Origin: Oscillospiraceae bacterium
Lineage (GTDB): Bacteria; Bacillota; Clostridia; Oscillospirales; Ruminococcaceae
Reading direction: 5' to 3'
Length of the DNA: 64,000 bases
Assembly (NCBI GenBank): GCA_017472965.1
Contig: JAFUNR010000023.1
Coordinates: 45,530 to 109,529, forward strand
The notes beneath the pieces are model-generated. The model was not told where the DNA came from. It saw only the letters and a list, made by a program, of their open reading frames with translations, and ran no database searches. Positions within the stretch are counted from its first letter, which is position 1, and the number at the start of each line of letters is the position of its first letter. This document shows positions 32,859 through 41,592 of the stretch, in pieces. The translations under genes were made by a program, and so were the position numbers.

Positions 32859-34049
32859 ATGGAACTGCAGACCGATTACAACGCCCTGCCGCTTTCGCCG
32901 GAGATGAAACAGGCGATCGCCAAAATGGGCTTTACCGAAATGACCGAGGTGCAGGCCAAGGTCATCCCGCTGATGCTGGAGGGTAAGGATGTCACCGCCA
33001 AGGCGCCCACCGGCACCGGCAAGACCTGTGCTTTCGGTATCCCCCTGATCGAAAACCTGACCGAGGAGGGTCATGATCCGCAGGCCCTGATCCTGTGCCC
33101 CACCCGCGAGCTGTGCATCCAGATCGTGGAGGAGCTGCGCAGCCTGTGTGCTTTCAAGCCGTGGGCGCGTATTGCCTGTATCTATGGCGGGCAGAATATC
33201 AACAGGCAGATCGATTATCTCAAGGGCGGCTGCCACATCGTGGTGGCCACTCCCGGCCGTTTTATGGACCATGTCAACCGCCGCACTCTGCAGGTGAAGA
33301 ACATCACCCGCGTGATGCTGGATGAGGCCGATGAGATGCTGGATATGGGCTTTTATAAGGATGTGCGCCGTATTCTGGATCTGGTGAAGAACAAAAAGCA
33401 GGTGCTGATGTTCAGCGCTACCATCAGCCGCGAGGTGATGGATATCGGCTGGCTGTATCAGAATGATCCCGAAGAGGTGACTGTACTGCCCGTGGAGGAA
33501 AGCCAGCCCAAGATCACCCAGTATTCGCTGCGTACCACCGGCCGCAACAAGGTGACGGATATCAGCCAGATCATGATAAGCGAGGGCTACAAGCGCGCCA
33601 TCGTGTTCTGCAATACCAAATATACCACCTCCATGGTGTGCGATGCTTTGTGTGAGCGCAATTTCCTTGCCGACTGTATCCACGGCGATATGTCCCAGAA
33701 GGAGCGCAATCAGGTCATGGGCGATTTCCGTGCGGACAAGTTCGCCGTTCTGGTTGCCACCGATGTGGCCGCCCGCGGCATCGATATCAGCGATATCGAG
33801 GTGGTGTTCAACTACGACATCCCCGACTCCAACGATTACTACCTGCACCGCATCGGCCGCACCGGCCGTGCCAAGCGCGAGGGCATCAGCTATCTGCTGG
33901 TCACCCCCGAGGATGAGACCCGTGTACGCAATCTGGTGCGCTGTGTCAAGGCTCCGCTCAACCCCGTCAAGTTCTATGACGGCAAGCTGATCCCCGACGA
34001 GGGTGTTCAGTATGGCGGCGGCGTACAGCTGCTGGATTTTATTCACTGA
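32859..34049 (+). CDS. DEAD-box RNA helicase
   Basis: The protein has 396 aa with all core motifs in order: Q-motif region (EMTEVQAKVIP), motif I APTGTGKT, PTRELCIQ, TPGRFMDH, DEADEMLDMGF, FSATIS, then domain 2 with IVFCNT, VATDVAARGIDI and HRIGRTGRAKREG. It unwinds RNA in ribosome assembly, cold adaptation or mRNA decay. It is short, ending soon after the core, so it lacks the C-terminal RNA-binding tail of CshA/DeaD. I chose ATG 32859 because GGAG lies 6 bases upstream; ATG 32847 has its SD too close, and 32811 is inside the promoter. Confidence 0.95.
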   Translation: MELQTDYNALPLSPEMKQAIAKMGFTEMTEVQAKVIPLMLEGKDVTAKAPTGTGKTCAFGIPLIENLTEEGHDPQALILCPTRELCIQIVEELRSLCAFKPWARIACIYGGQNINRQIDYLKGGCHIVVATPGRFMDHVNRRTLQVKNITRVMLDEADEMLDMGFYKDVRRILDLVKNKKQVLMFSATISREVMDIGWLYQNDPEEVTVLPVEESQPKITQYSLRTTGRNKVTDISQIMISEGYKRAIVFCNTKYTTSMVCDALCERNFLADCIHGDMSQKERNQVMGDFRADKFAVLVATDVAARGIDISDIEVVFNYDIPDSNDYYLHRIGRTGRAKREGISYLLVTPEDETRVRNLVRCVKAPLNPVKFYDGKLIPDEGVQYGGGVQLLDFIH

Positions 34050-34089
34050 TCAACAATCAACATCGCGCAAGCGAAGAAAGAGGTTTATC

Positions 34090-34290
34090 ATGACTGCTAT
34101 CACCAAACAGACCATCATCGGCGATATTCTGGATGCTGCTCCCGACACCGCCAAGTATTTCCTCGAGATCGGCATGCACTGCCTGGGCTGCCCCCACTCC
34201 CGCGGCGAGAGCATTGAAGAGGCCTGCATGGTTCACGGCACCAACGCGGACGAGCTGGTTGCCAAGCTGAACGCCCACATCAACGGCTGA
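34090..34290 (+). CDS. DUF1858 redox-disulfide/ScdA-like small protein
   Basis: This 66-aa protein reads TIIGDILDAAPDTAKYFLEIGMHCLGCPHS, the DUF1858 pattern with a CxxC pair (CLGC) and a third Cys in EEACMVHG. Such domains occur as the N-terminal part of ScdA/YtfE and beside hybrid cluster proteins, where they may handle iron or nitrosative stress. It has its own AAGAGG site and overlaps the ATG of the next gene by one base (ATGA context), so it is translationally coupled to trmK. Confidence 0.88.
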   Translation: MTAITKQTIIGDILDAAPDTAKYFLEIGMHCLGCPHSRGESIEEACMVHGTNADELVAKLNAHING

Positions 34291-35051
34291 TGCCGCTGAC
34301 GGAACGCGAACACAAAGCAGGGGAGCTGACGCAGTGCGCGGCAGCTCCTCTTGCTGCACGCGAAAAACTTTCTCTGGATGAGCGCCTTGCCGCTGCTGCC
34401 GCACTGGTGAAACCCGGTGCCCGTGTGGCGGATGTGGGCTGTGATCACGGCAAGCTGTCGGTGTATCTGGCCAAAAAAGGCATTGCTGCGCAGGTGATCG
34501 CCATCGATGTGCGCCCCCAGCCGCTGGAAAAAGCGAGGGCGCTGGTGGAGAAAACAGGCTGCGGTCAGTTGGTGGAGTGCCGGCTGGCCGACGGCCTTTC
34601 CTGTGTTCTGCCCGGTGAGGTGGATACTGTTATTCTGGCAGGTATCAGCGGTATCACGGCCTGCGAGATCCTTGCCGCTGCCCCGTGGACGAAGGATGCG
34701 GCGGTGCGTATTATCGCCGTGCCTGCCAACAAGGCCAATGTGCTGCGCCGCTGGCTGGCAGAAAACGGTTATGCACTGGAGCAGGAGATCGCTGCTGTGG
34801 CGGCAAACCGCCCCTATACCGCCCTTGCGGCCCGCTGGAACGGAAAAGCTTTTGTTCCGGATGAGTGCTGGTGCCGGTTGGGCTTGCTGGCGGATGCCCC
34901 CGGCGAAGCCGCTGCCGCCTACCGCGAAAAGGTGCTGCACCAGCTGGAACGGCAGCTTGCCGGCGAAACGGCAGGTGTGCACCATACGGAGGATCGGTGT
35001 GCTGCGCTGCGCACCGTGTATGAAGAGGTGAAAAAACGATGCAGCAGGTGA
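34290..35051 (+). CDS. trmK: tRNA (adenine(22)-N1)-methyltransferase TrmK
   Basis: This 253-aa class I SAM methyltransferase has motif I VADVGCDHGKLSVYLA and the acidic loop IAIDVRPQPLEKA, as in the YqfN/TrmK family that methylates N1 of A22 in tRNA. The family motif usually written AGMGG reads AGISG here (about residues 116-120), a change at a conserved loop. The C-terminal helical coiled part is present. The start codon overlaps the previous stop, and the gene overlaps the Nif3 gene by 13 bp, the usual Firmicutes trmK-Nif3 pair. Confidence 0.9.
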   Translation: MPLTEREHKAGELTQCAAAPLAAREKLSLDERLAAAAALVKPGARVADVGCDHGKLSVYLAKKGIAAQVIAIDVRPQPLEKARALVEKTGCGQLVECRLADGLSCVLPGEVDTVILAGISGITACEILAAAPWTKDAAVRIIAVPANKANVLRRWLAENGYALEQEIAAVAANRPYTALAARWNGKAFVPDECWCRLGLLADAPGEAAAAYREKVLHQLERQLAGETAGVHHTEDRCAALRTVYEEVKKRCSR

Positions 35052-35800
35052 GTGTACAGGATGTGCTGCGGCTGCTGGAGCAGCTGGCGCCGCCCGCGCT
35101 GGCGGAAGGCTGGGATAATGTGGGTCTGCTGGTGGAAAGCGAAGGCCCGGTCACTGGGATCCTGACGGTGCTGGATATCACGGATGCTGCCGTGGAGGAA
35201 GCCATCGCCAGAGGGTACAACCTGATTGCGGCACACCATCCGGTGATCTTTCGCCCGGTGAAATCCTTGCATTATAATAATGTAATATATAAGATGGCGC
35301 AGGCAGGCATCTCCGCCATTTGCATGCACACCAATCTGGACTGTGCTGCGGGCGGCACGGGGGACACTCTTGCCGCGCTGCTGGGTCTGCAGAATGTGCA
35401 GACCTATGCGGTGGACGGGGATGAGAACCTTGGCCGCATCGGCACACTGCTGCAGCCGATGAGTATGCCGCAGCTGGCGGCACTGTGCCGCGATGTCCTG
35501 CATACGCCGGTGCGTTATGTGGAAAACAGCCGTGCCGTCAGCCGTGTGGCGGTCGTCACCGGTTCCGGCGACTATATCGAGGATGCTCTGGCCGCCGGTG
35601 CGGATGCGCTGGTCACCGGCGAGGTGGGCTACCACAAAGCCATGGATGCCGCCGCAGCGGGCCTTGGCGTGGTAGAGGCCGGGCACTTCGGCACCGAAGC
35701 CCCCATCGCCGCTGTTTTGAAAGAAAAGCTTGCCGCCGCCTTCCCGGCACTGCCGGTGCGGGTGAGCGAAACCATGAAAGATGTGTTCCGGACGCTGTGA
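35039..35800 (+). CDS. Nif3-like dinuclear metal centre protein
   Basis: This 253-aa protein of the Nif3/YqfO family has metal-binding blocks AAHHPVIFRPVK, CMHTNLDCAAGGTGDTLA and EAGHFGTEA, which supply the His/Glu/Asp ligands of a two-metal site. It is the short form without the PII-like insert of B. subtilis YqfO. It has been annotated as GTP cyclohydrolase I type 2, but the true substrate in this branch is unsettled. Start ATG 35039 lies within the end of trmK and is preceded by GAAGAGGTG. Confidence 0.92.
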   Translation: MQQVSVQDVLRLLEQLAPPALAEGWDNVGLLVESEGPVTGILTVLDITDAAVEEAIARGYNLIAAHHPVIFRPVKSLHYNNVIYKMAQAGISAICMHTNLDCAAGGTGDTLAALLGLQNVQTYAVDGDENLGRIGTLLQPMSMPQLAALCRDVLHTPVRYVENSRAVSRVAVVTGSGDYIEDALAAGADALVTGEVGYHKAMDAAAAGLGVVEAGHFGTEAPIAAVLKEKLAAAFPALPVRVSETMKDVFRTL

Positions 35801-35840
35801 GCCCTCTGCGGGGGTCTGTCCGTGAAGAAAGGAGACTCCC

Positions 35841-37589
35841 ATGGCATTGGACGCTGCCGTGCTGGCGCTGCTGGCAAAGGAACTGAAAGCCGAACTGCTG
35901 GATGCAAAGATCGACAAGATCGGCCAGCCCACGCGGGATGAGGCGGTGCTCACCCTGCGCACCCGTACCGCTACCCGTAAGCTGCTGCTCTCGGCGCGCA
36001 GCGGCTCTGCCCGTGCGGGTATCACCACCGAAACCTTTGAAAACCCCGATGTGCCGCCCAGCTTCTGCATGCTGCTGCGCAAGCATCTGATCGGCGGTCG
36101 GCTGCTGGATGTGCGTACCGTTCCCAGCGAGCGCATCCTGTTCTTCGATTTCCAGTGTGTCAATGAGATGGGCGATCTGGTCAGACGCACGCTGGCTGCC
36201 GAGCTGATGGGCCGGTACTCCAACCTTGTGCTTATCCGTGAGGAGGATAAGATCGTTGATGCACTCAAGCGGGTGGATTTTGAAGACAGCGCCGTGCGGC
36301 AGCTGCTGCCCGGTCTGACCTACACGCTGCCGGAGCAGCCGGATAAGCTGCCCTTCCTTTCGGCGGGCGGCGCAGCGGTGGTGGAAGCCGCACGCGCCCT
36401 GCCGCACACTGCGGCGGACGCTCTGATGAAATCCGTCACCGGTATCGGGCCGGTGCTCTGCCGCGAGGCGGTGTGGCGCACCTTTGGTGCACAGGAGCCG
36501 CAGGCAGATGCCATGACGCAGGAGCAGGCACAGGCGCTTGCACAGACAGTCGATGAGATCATTCGTCTGTATCACGAGGCTCCGGTGCCCACGCTGGTGT
36601 TTTCGCCGGAGGGTAAGCCCACCGAGTTCAGCTTCCTGCCGCTGACCCAGTATCTGCCCCGCTGTGAGCTGCGGGAGTACCCCGATTTCAGCTCACTGCT
36701 GGATGATTACTACCGCACCAAAGACCGCGCCGAGCGTCTGCGGCAGAAAAGCCGCGAGCTGAGCAAGCAGGTGCACAATCTGTATGACCGCGCCCTGCGT
36801 AAGCAGACCGCCCGCCGCGAAGAACTTGCCCAGAGCGAAAAGAGCGACCATCTGCGGCTGTGGGGCGAATTGATCTCCGCCAATCTGTGGCAGATCCCCG
36901 CCGGTGTGCGCAGCGTCACGCTGAACAATTACTATACCGGCGAGGATATTGCCATCCCGCTGGATCCCCGCTGGTCTCCCTCTCAGAACGCACAGCGCTA
37001 TTTCAAGGAATACAAAAAGAAACAGACCGCGGTGCAGATGCTGACAAAGCTGCTGGAGGAGAGTGCTGTGGAGATTGAGTATCTGGCCACCGTACTGGAC
37101 GAGATCGGCCGCGCCGAGGGCGAGCGCGCTCTCAACGATATCCGGATGGAGCTCAAGGGGCAGGGATATCTCAAGTATTTCAAGCTGCGGGAGAAAAAAC
37201 AGAAGCCGGCGGATTATATCCGCTACCGCTCCTCCGACGGGTTTGAAATTCTGGTAGGCCGCAACAACCTGCAGAACGATAAGCTCACCCTGCACACCGC
37301 CCGCGGCAAGGATCTGTGGTTCCACACCAAAAATGCCCCCGGAAGCCACACGGTGGTGATGAGCGAGGGCAGGGATATTCCCGATACCACCAAGAACGAA
37401 GCCGCCATGATCGCGGTGTGGCATTCCAGTCAGAAAAACTCCGCCAAGGTGGCGGTGGATTACACGGAGGTGCGCAATATCCGCAAAACCGGTGATCTGC
37501 GCCCCGGCATGGTGCTTTACGAGCACTATGAGACCGCCTATATCACACCGGATGAAACGGCCATTGAAAAGCTTTTGGAAAAGGCGTAA
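35841..37589 (+). CDS. rqcH: Ribosome quality control protein RqcH (NFACT)
   Basis: This 582-aa protein has NFACT-N (residues 1 to about 250), a coiled-coil segment (about 290-420) and NFACT-R (about 450-570; VGRNNLQNDKLTLHTA, KDLWFHTKNAPGSHTV). It binds obstructed 50S subunits and adds Ala tails to stalled nascent chains. The position matching the Asp97-Arg98 pair known to be needed in B. subtilis RqcH reads Glu97-Arg98 here (PSERILFF), a conservative change. GAAAGGAG precedes the ATG. It is the last gene before the ribosomal locus. Confidence 0.95.
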   Translation: MALDAAVLALLAKELKAELLDAKIDKIGQPTRDEAVLTLRTRTATRKLLLSARSGSARAGITTETFENPDVPPSFCMLLRKHLIGGRLLDVRTVPSERILFFDFQCVNEMGDLVRRTLAAELMGRYSNLVLIREEDKIVDALKRVDFEDSAVRQLLPGLTYTLPEQPDKLPFLSAGGAAVVEAARALPHTAADALMKSVTGIGPVLCREAVWRTFGAQEPQADAMTQEQAQALAQTVDEIIRLYHEAPVPTLVFSPEGKPTEFSFLPLTQYLPRCELREYPDFSSLLDDYYRTKDRAERLRQKSRELSKQVHNLYDRALRKQTARREELAQSEKSDHLRLWGELISANLWQIPAGVRSVTLNNYYTGEDIAIPLDPRWSPSQNAQRYFKEYKKKQTAVQMLTKLLEESAVEIEYLATVLDEIGRAEGERALNDIRMELKGQGYLKYFKLREKKQKPADYIRYRSSDGFEILVGRNNLQNDKLTLHTARGKDLWFHTKNAPGSHTVVMSEGRDIPDTTKNEAAMIAVWHSSQKNSAKVAVDYTEVRNIRKTGDLRPGMVLYEHYETAYITPDETAIEKLLEKA

Positions 37590-37640
37590 AACGACATTGG
37601 TCAAAAGTGAGAATTTTTAAAAATTTTTTCTACTTTTTTT

Positions 37641-37671
37641 ACAAAACCTCTTGCAATGCAGGAGGTTTTGT
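37641..37671. terminator. Hairpin between rqcH and the S10 leader
   Basis: ACAAAACCTC (37641-37650) pairs with GAGGTTTTGT (37662-37671). It may end rqcH transcription, though its 3' arm overlaps the promoter that follows. Confidence 0.6.
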
Positions 37672-37679
37672 GCTATCAT
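37651..37679 (+). promoter_or_regulatory. Promoter of the S10 leader/operon
   Basis: TTGCAA (37651-37656), spacer 17, TATCAT (37674-37679) with a TGC extended -10. The predicted start is near 37686, right at the edge of the structured region. Confidence 0.8.
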
Positions 37680-37684
37680 ATACT

Positions 37685-37995
37685 ACGGCTGCGAAAGGCT
37701 TGTGTAACTAACAAGAGCTGCGCAAGCCGAGATATGCGTTGAGGCGGGAGGTTACCGCACGCCGGTGGCAACACCAATGTGCAATTTCCGCTGAGTATGT
37801 CTGGTCAAGAACCGGGCGAAAGAATACTGGATAGCAAAGGGTTATGTTCGTCAAGTTACTCGATGAACCAATTTCCACGCTAATTTGCTGAAGATTCTTT
37901 CCGGGAGAACTGCGTGCGGTTCACCGGATTTTGTAATGCAAAGGCGTGAGACACCCGGAGCGGTGTACAAGTATTTATCGTACCGCCCACAAAAT
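37685..37995 (+). ncRNA. Candidate structured RNA or S10-operon leader
   Basis: About 300 nt between the promoter and the rpsJ ribosome binding site hold no ORF but many consecutive stems. GGCTTG pairs with CAAGCC (about 37697-37729). A GGTGGCAACACC hairpin carries a GNRA-type loop (about 37764-37775). GTTCGTC pairs with GATGAAC (about 37846-37868). TCCGG...GAAC pairs with GTTC...CCGGA (about 37900-37928). GCGGT pairs with ACCGC (37960-37986). The purine-rich link CCGGGCGAAAGAATACTGGA is unpaired in this model. It could be a ribosomal-protein autoregulatory leader, a stand-alone RNA (for example a raiA-type RNA), or a relic of a retroelement RNA. I cannot assign a family by eye. Confidence 0.5.
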
Positions 37996-38014
37996 TTTAC
38001 AAGGAGGCGATACC

Positions 38015-38326
38015 ATGGCAGTCAAGGAAAAAATCAGAATTCGTCTGAAGAGCTACGATGCTCAGCTGATCGATACCGCAGCGGAGAGAATCGTTGAAAC
38101 CGTCAAGCGCTCCGGCGCCCGCGTTTCCGGTCCCATCCCCCTGCCCACCGATCGTGAGATCGTCACCATCCTGCGCGCCGTCCATAAGTACAAGGACAGC
38201 CGTGAGCAGTTTGAGATGCGTACTCACAAGCGCCTGATCGACGTTCTGAAACCTTCCAACAAAACTGTGGAGGCTCTGCAGGGCCTTCAGCTCCCTGCCG
38301 GCGTTGAGATCGAGATCCAGCTGTAA
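38015..38326 (+). CDS. rpsJ: 30S ribosomal protein S10
   Basis: This 103-aa S10 protein ([34 protein letters not shown]) is a head protein of the 30S subunit and also the NusE transcription factor. It is first in the S10 operon. ATG 38015 follows AAGGAGG; the open frame upstream runs through the structured leader and is not coding. Normal length. Confidence 0.98.
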   Translation: MAVKEKIRIRLKSYDAQLIDTAAERIVETVKRSGARVSGPIPLPTDREIVTILRAVHKYKDSREQFEMRTHKRLIDVLKPSNKTVEALQGLQLPAGVEIEIQL

Positions 38327-38465
38327 GCGTTAAGTTCGGCCGCTGCGCTGCAAGCCGAAAACTGACATTTAAGCATTGAAGGATACATCGAGATCGACCC
38401 GCAGAGAGGTCATGTTGACCGGCTGGATCGGTCAACCAATAACCTATTAGGAGGCATACAACATC

Positions 38466-39098
38466 ATGCAAAAAGGAATCATTGCAAAGAAGGTCGGCAT
38501 GACTCAGCTGTTCGACGAGAACGGCAAGGTCGTCCCCGTGACGATCGTTGAGGCCGGCCCCTGCACCGTGGTGCAGAAGAAGACCGTCGAAAGCGACGGC
38601 TACCAGGCTGTTCAGCTGGGCTTCGGCGAAGTCACCTCCAAGCATCTGACCAAGGCTGTTGCCGGTCATTTTGCCAAGGCTGACGTCGCTCCCAAGAAGA
38701 CCCTGCGCGAGTTCCGTCTGGAGGACATTTCCGCTCTGAACATCGGCGATGTGCTGAAGGCTGACGTCTTCACCGCCGGTGATGCCGTTGATGTCTGCGG
38801 CATCAGCAAGGGCAAGGGCTACGCCGGCTACATCAAGCGCTGGAACGGTCACCGTCTGCGCGAGAGCCACGGCACCGGCCCCGTTGCCCGTCATGCCGGT
38901 TCCATGGGCGCCATCTCTGATCCCAGCCGTGTGTTCAAGGGCAAGAAGCTGCCCGGCCACATGGGCGCCGAGAAGGTGACTGTGCAGAACCTGAAGGTCG
39001 TCAAGGTTGACGCCGAGAATAATCTGATCGCTATCAAGGGCGCGATCCCCGGCCCCAAGGGCGGTGTGATCACCATCGCCAATAGCGTGAAGGCGTAA
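38466..39098 (+). CDS. rplC: 50S ribosomal protein L3
   Basis: This 210-aa L3 begins [20 protein letters not shown] and has the peptidyl-transferase-near loop with [11 protein letters not shown] and the GHMG block. It is an early assembly protein of the 50S. A 139-bp spacer after rpsJ contains a small hairpin (TTGACCG with CGGTCAA). ATTAGGAGG precedes the ATG. Confidence 0.98.
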   Translation: MQKGIIAKKVGMTQLFDENGKVVPVTIVEAGPCTVVQKKTVESDGYQAVQLGFGEVTSKHLTKAVAGHFAKADVAPKKTLREFRLEDISALNIGDVLKADVFTAGDAVDVCGISKGKGYAGYIKRWNGHRLRESHGTGPVARHAGSMGAISDPSRVFKGKKLPGHMGAEKVTVQNLKVVKVDAENNLIAIKGAIPGPKGGVITIANSVKA

Positions 39099-39113
39099 GG
39101 AGGAAAGCGCACA

Positions 39114-39734
39114 ATGAAATTTGACGTTTTGAACAAAAACGGCGAGAAGGTCTCCAGTGTTGAGCTTTCCGATGCCGTCTTCGGTATCACTCCGAATGAA
39201 AAAGTGATGCACGCTGCCGTGGTCAACTTCCTGGCCAACCAGCGTCAGGGTACCCAGAGCACCAAGACCCGCGCCGAGGTTTCCGGCGGCGGTCGTAAGC
39301 CCTGGCGTCAGAAGGGTACCGGTCATGCCCGTCAGGGTTCCACCCGTGCTCCCCAGTGGACTCACGGTGGCGTCGCTCTGGGCCCCAAGCCCCGCGATTA
39401 CAGCTACACCCTGAACAAGAAGGTCAAGCGTCTGGCCATCAAGTCCGCTCTGTCTGACAAGGCTGCCAACGGCAACCTGATCATCGTCGACAGCCTGGCT
39501 GTGGAAGAGTACAAGACCAAGACCGTTGTCAACCTGCTGGCTGCTGTCGGCGCCGAGGGCAAGAGCCTGGTCGCCACCGCTGCTCTGGAGGAAAAGCTGG
39601 TGAAGAGCGCCGCCAACATCCCCGGCGTCAAGACCAGCATGGCCGCTAATGTCAACACCTACGACGTGCTGAACGCCGACAAGCTGGTTGTTGATCTGGA
39701 CGGCGCCAAGAAACTCGAGGAGGTCTTCGCATAA
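39114..39734 (+). CDS. rplD: 50S ribosomal protein L4
   Basis: This 206-aa L4 carries the exit-tunnel loop GGGRKPWRQKGTGHARQGS. In other bacteria L4 represses its own operon by binding the leader, so it is the first candidate ligand for the structured leader upstream of rpsJ. It lies 15 bp after rplC and its TAATG stop overlaps the rplW start. Confidence 0.98.
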   Translation: MKFDVLNKNGEKVSSVELSDAVFGITPNEKVMHAAVVNFLANQRQGTQSTKTRAEVSGGGRKPWRQKGTGHARQGSTRAPQWTHGGVALGPKPRDYSYTLNKKVKRLAIKSALSDKAANGNLIIVDSLAVEEYKTKTVVNLLAAVGAEGKSLVATAALEEKLVKSAANIPGVKTSMAANVNTYDVLNADKLVVDLDGAKKLEEVFA

Positions 39735-40030
39735 TGAAAGTTGCACCTCAGAACATCGTGCTGGCTCCGGTCATCACCGAAGATTCCATGGGCCGTCTGG
39801 CCATGAACAAGTACACCTTCAAGGTGGCCAGCAACGCCACCAAGATCGACATCGCCGCCGCCGTTGAAGAGCTGTTCGGCGTGAAGGTCGCGAAGGTCAA
39901 CACCATGCATGTGCGCGGTCGTATGCGCCGTCAGGGCATGCATCAGGGCATGACTCCCGGCTACAAGAAGGCCATCGTCACCCTGACTGCCGACAGCAAG
40001 GGCATCCCCTTCTTCGAGAGCATGGTGTAA
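39734..40030 (+). CDS. rplW: 50S ribosomal protein L23
   Basis: This 98-aa L23 (VLAPVITEDSMGRLAMNKYT, MHVRGRMRRQG) sits at the tunnel exit and docks trigger factor and SRP. It shares one base with the rplD stop (TAATG), so translation is coupled. Standard length. Confidence 0.97.
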   Translation: MKVAPQNIVLAPVITEDSMGRLAMNKYTFKVASNATKIDIAAAVEELFGVKVAKVNTMHVRGRMRRQGMHQGMTPGYKKAIVTLTADSKGIPFFESMV

Positions 40031-40106
40031 TTGAAGCTGGCAAATGCAAGCTTCCCTTATGGGTGAATGAACCCGATAATTTCATTAACAAAGGAGAAAT
40101 ACCGAA

Positions 40107-40937
40107 ATGGCTATCAAGAAATACAGCCCGACTACGCCCGGTCGCCGCGGTATGACCACTCAGGACTACAGTGGTCTGTCCAAGGTCGCTCCCGAGCGCA
40201 GCCTGCTGGAGCCGATGAAGAAGTCGGCCGGCCGCAACAACACCGGTCGCATCACCGTTCGCCACCATGGCGGCGGCAACCGTACCAAGTACCGTGTCAT
40301 CGATTTCAAGCGTGACAAGGTCGATATGTCCGCCACTGTGCTGACTCTGGAGTACGATCCCAACCGCAGCGCTCTGATCAGCCTGGTCCAGTACGAGGAC
40401 GGCGAGAAGCGCTACATCATCGCCGCTGACGGCATGAATGTGGGCGATAAGATCATGAGCGGCGCCAGCGCCGACATCAAGCCCGGCAACTGCCTGCCCT
40501 TCGCCAACATCCCCGTTGGTACCATTATCCACAACATTGAGATGTACCCCGGCAAGGGCGCCCAGCTGGTGCGTTCCGCCGGCAACATGGCTCAGCTGAT
40601 GGGTAAGGAGAACGGCTACGCTCTGGTGCGTCTGCCCTCCGGCGAGATGCGTCAGTTCCCCCTGAACTGCGTGGCCTCCATCGGCCAGGTAGGCAACCTG
40701 GATCATGAAAACGTCAACTACGGCAAAGCCGGCCGTAAGCGTCACATGGGTTGGCGTCCCACCGTCCGCGGTAGCGTCATGAACCCCTGCGACCATCCCC
40801 ACGGCGGTGGTGAGGGTCGCTGCCCGATCGGTCGTTCCGGTCCTGTCACTCCCTGGGGCAAGCCTGCTCTGGGCCTGAAGACCCGCAACACCAAGAAGGC
40901 AAGCGGCAAGTTCATCGTCAAGCATCGTGACGTGTAA
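40107..40937 (+). CDS. rplB: 50S ribosomal protein L2
   Basis: This 276-aa L2 carries the conserved [13 protein letters not shown] block near the peptidyl transferase centre (histidine-rich, here [10 protein letters not shown]) and the N-terminal [12 protein letters not shown] start. It bridges the subunits and binds 23S domain IV. 76 bp after rplW, with AAAGGAGAA upstream. Confidence 0.98.
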   Translation: MAIKKYSPTTPGRRGMTTQDYSGLSKVAPERSLLEPMKKSAGRNNTGRITVRHHGGGNRTKYRVIDFKRDKVDMSATVLTLEYDPNRSALISLVQYEDGEKRYIIAADGMNVGDKIMSGASADIKPGNCLPFANIPVGTIIHNIEMYPGKGAQLVRSAGNMAQLMGKENGYALVRLPSGEMRQFPLNCVASIGQVGNLDHENVNYGKAGRKRHMGWRPTVRGSVMNPCDHPHGGGEGRCPIGRSGPVTPWGKPALGLKTRNTKKASGKFIVKHRDV

Positions 40938-40954
40938 GAAAGGAGAACACACAA

Positions 40955-41227
40955 ATGGGTAGAAGTGTTAAAAAGGGACCTTTTGTACAGCCTGTTCTTC
41001 TGAAGCGCGTGCGCGAGATGAACGCTGCTGGTGAGAAGCGTGTGCTCAAGACCTGGAGCCGCTCCTCTACGATTTTCCCTGATTTTGTTGGTCATACCTT
41101 TGCGGTGCATGACGGCCGCAAGCACGTTCCTGTCTATGTGACCGAGGATATGGTCGGCCACAAGCTGGGCGAGTTTGCCCCCACCCGCACCTTCCGCGGC
41201 CATGCCGGCGCGAAGACTACGAAGTAA
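40955..41227 (+). CDS. rpsS: 30S ribosomal protein S19
   Basis: This 90-aa S19 ([38 protein letters not shown]) is part of the 30S head and pairs with S13. 17 bp after rplB with AAAGGAGAA. Normal length and C-terminal [11 protein letters not shown]. Confidence 0.98.
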   Translation: MGRSVKKGPFVQPVLLKRVREMNAAGEKRVLKTWSRSSTIFPDFVGHTFAVHDGRKHVPVYVTEDMVGHKLGEFAPTRTFRGHAGAKTTK

Positions 41228-41240
41228 GGAGGAAGTTCAA

Positions 41241-41579
41241 ATGGAAGCGAAAGCTTATCTGCGTTATGTGCGCATCGCTCCCCGCAAGGTTCAGATCGTG
41301 TGTGACATGATCCGCAACCAGAAGCTGGACAAAGCCCTGGCCATGATGCAATACACCCCGAAAGCAGCCTGCGAGCCTCTTTACAAGCTGGTGAAGAGCG
41401 CTGCAGCCAATGCTGAGAACAATTTCAACATGGATAAGAACAACCTGTATGTCGCCGAGTGCTTCGTCACTCCCGGCCCCACTCTGAAGCGTATCCGCGC
41501 TCGCGATAAGGGTCGTGCGTACAGAGTCCTCAAGAGAACCAGCCACATCACGGTCGTTCTCAAAGAGATGGAAGGCTAA
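41241..41579 (+). CDS. rplV: 50S ribosomal protein L22
   Basis: This 112-aa L22 (YLRYVRIAPRKVQIVCDMIR, GPTLKRIRARDKGRAYRV) lines the exit tunnel with L4. ATG 41241 follows AAGGAGGAA; the frame extends upstream into rpsS but that part is not coding. Confidence 0.98.
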   Translation: MEAKAYLRYVRIAPRKVQIVCDMIRNQKLDKALAMMQYTPKAACEPLYKLVKSAAANAENNFNMDKNNLYVAECFVTPGPTLKRIRARDKGRAYRVLKRTSHITVVLKEMEG

Positions 41580-41592
41580 GAGGAGGTAAACT

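Noticed and set aside
37685-37995. Structured region considered as a mobile group II intron or an IscB omega-RNA element
   Set aside because: No reverse transcriptase, IscB or TnpB ORF is adjacent and no clear domain V was found. Kept only as a generic structured RNA candidate.
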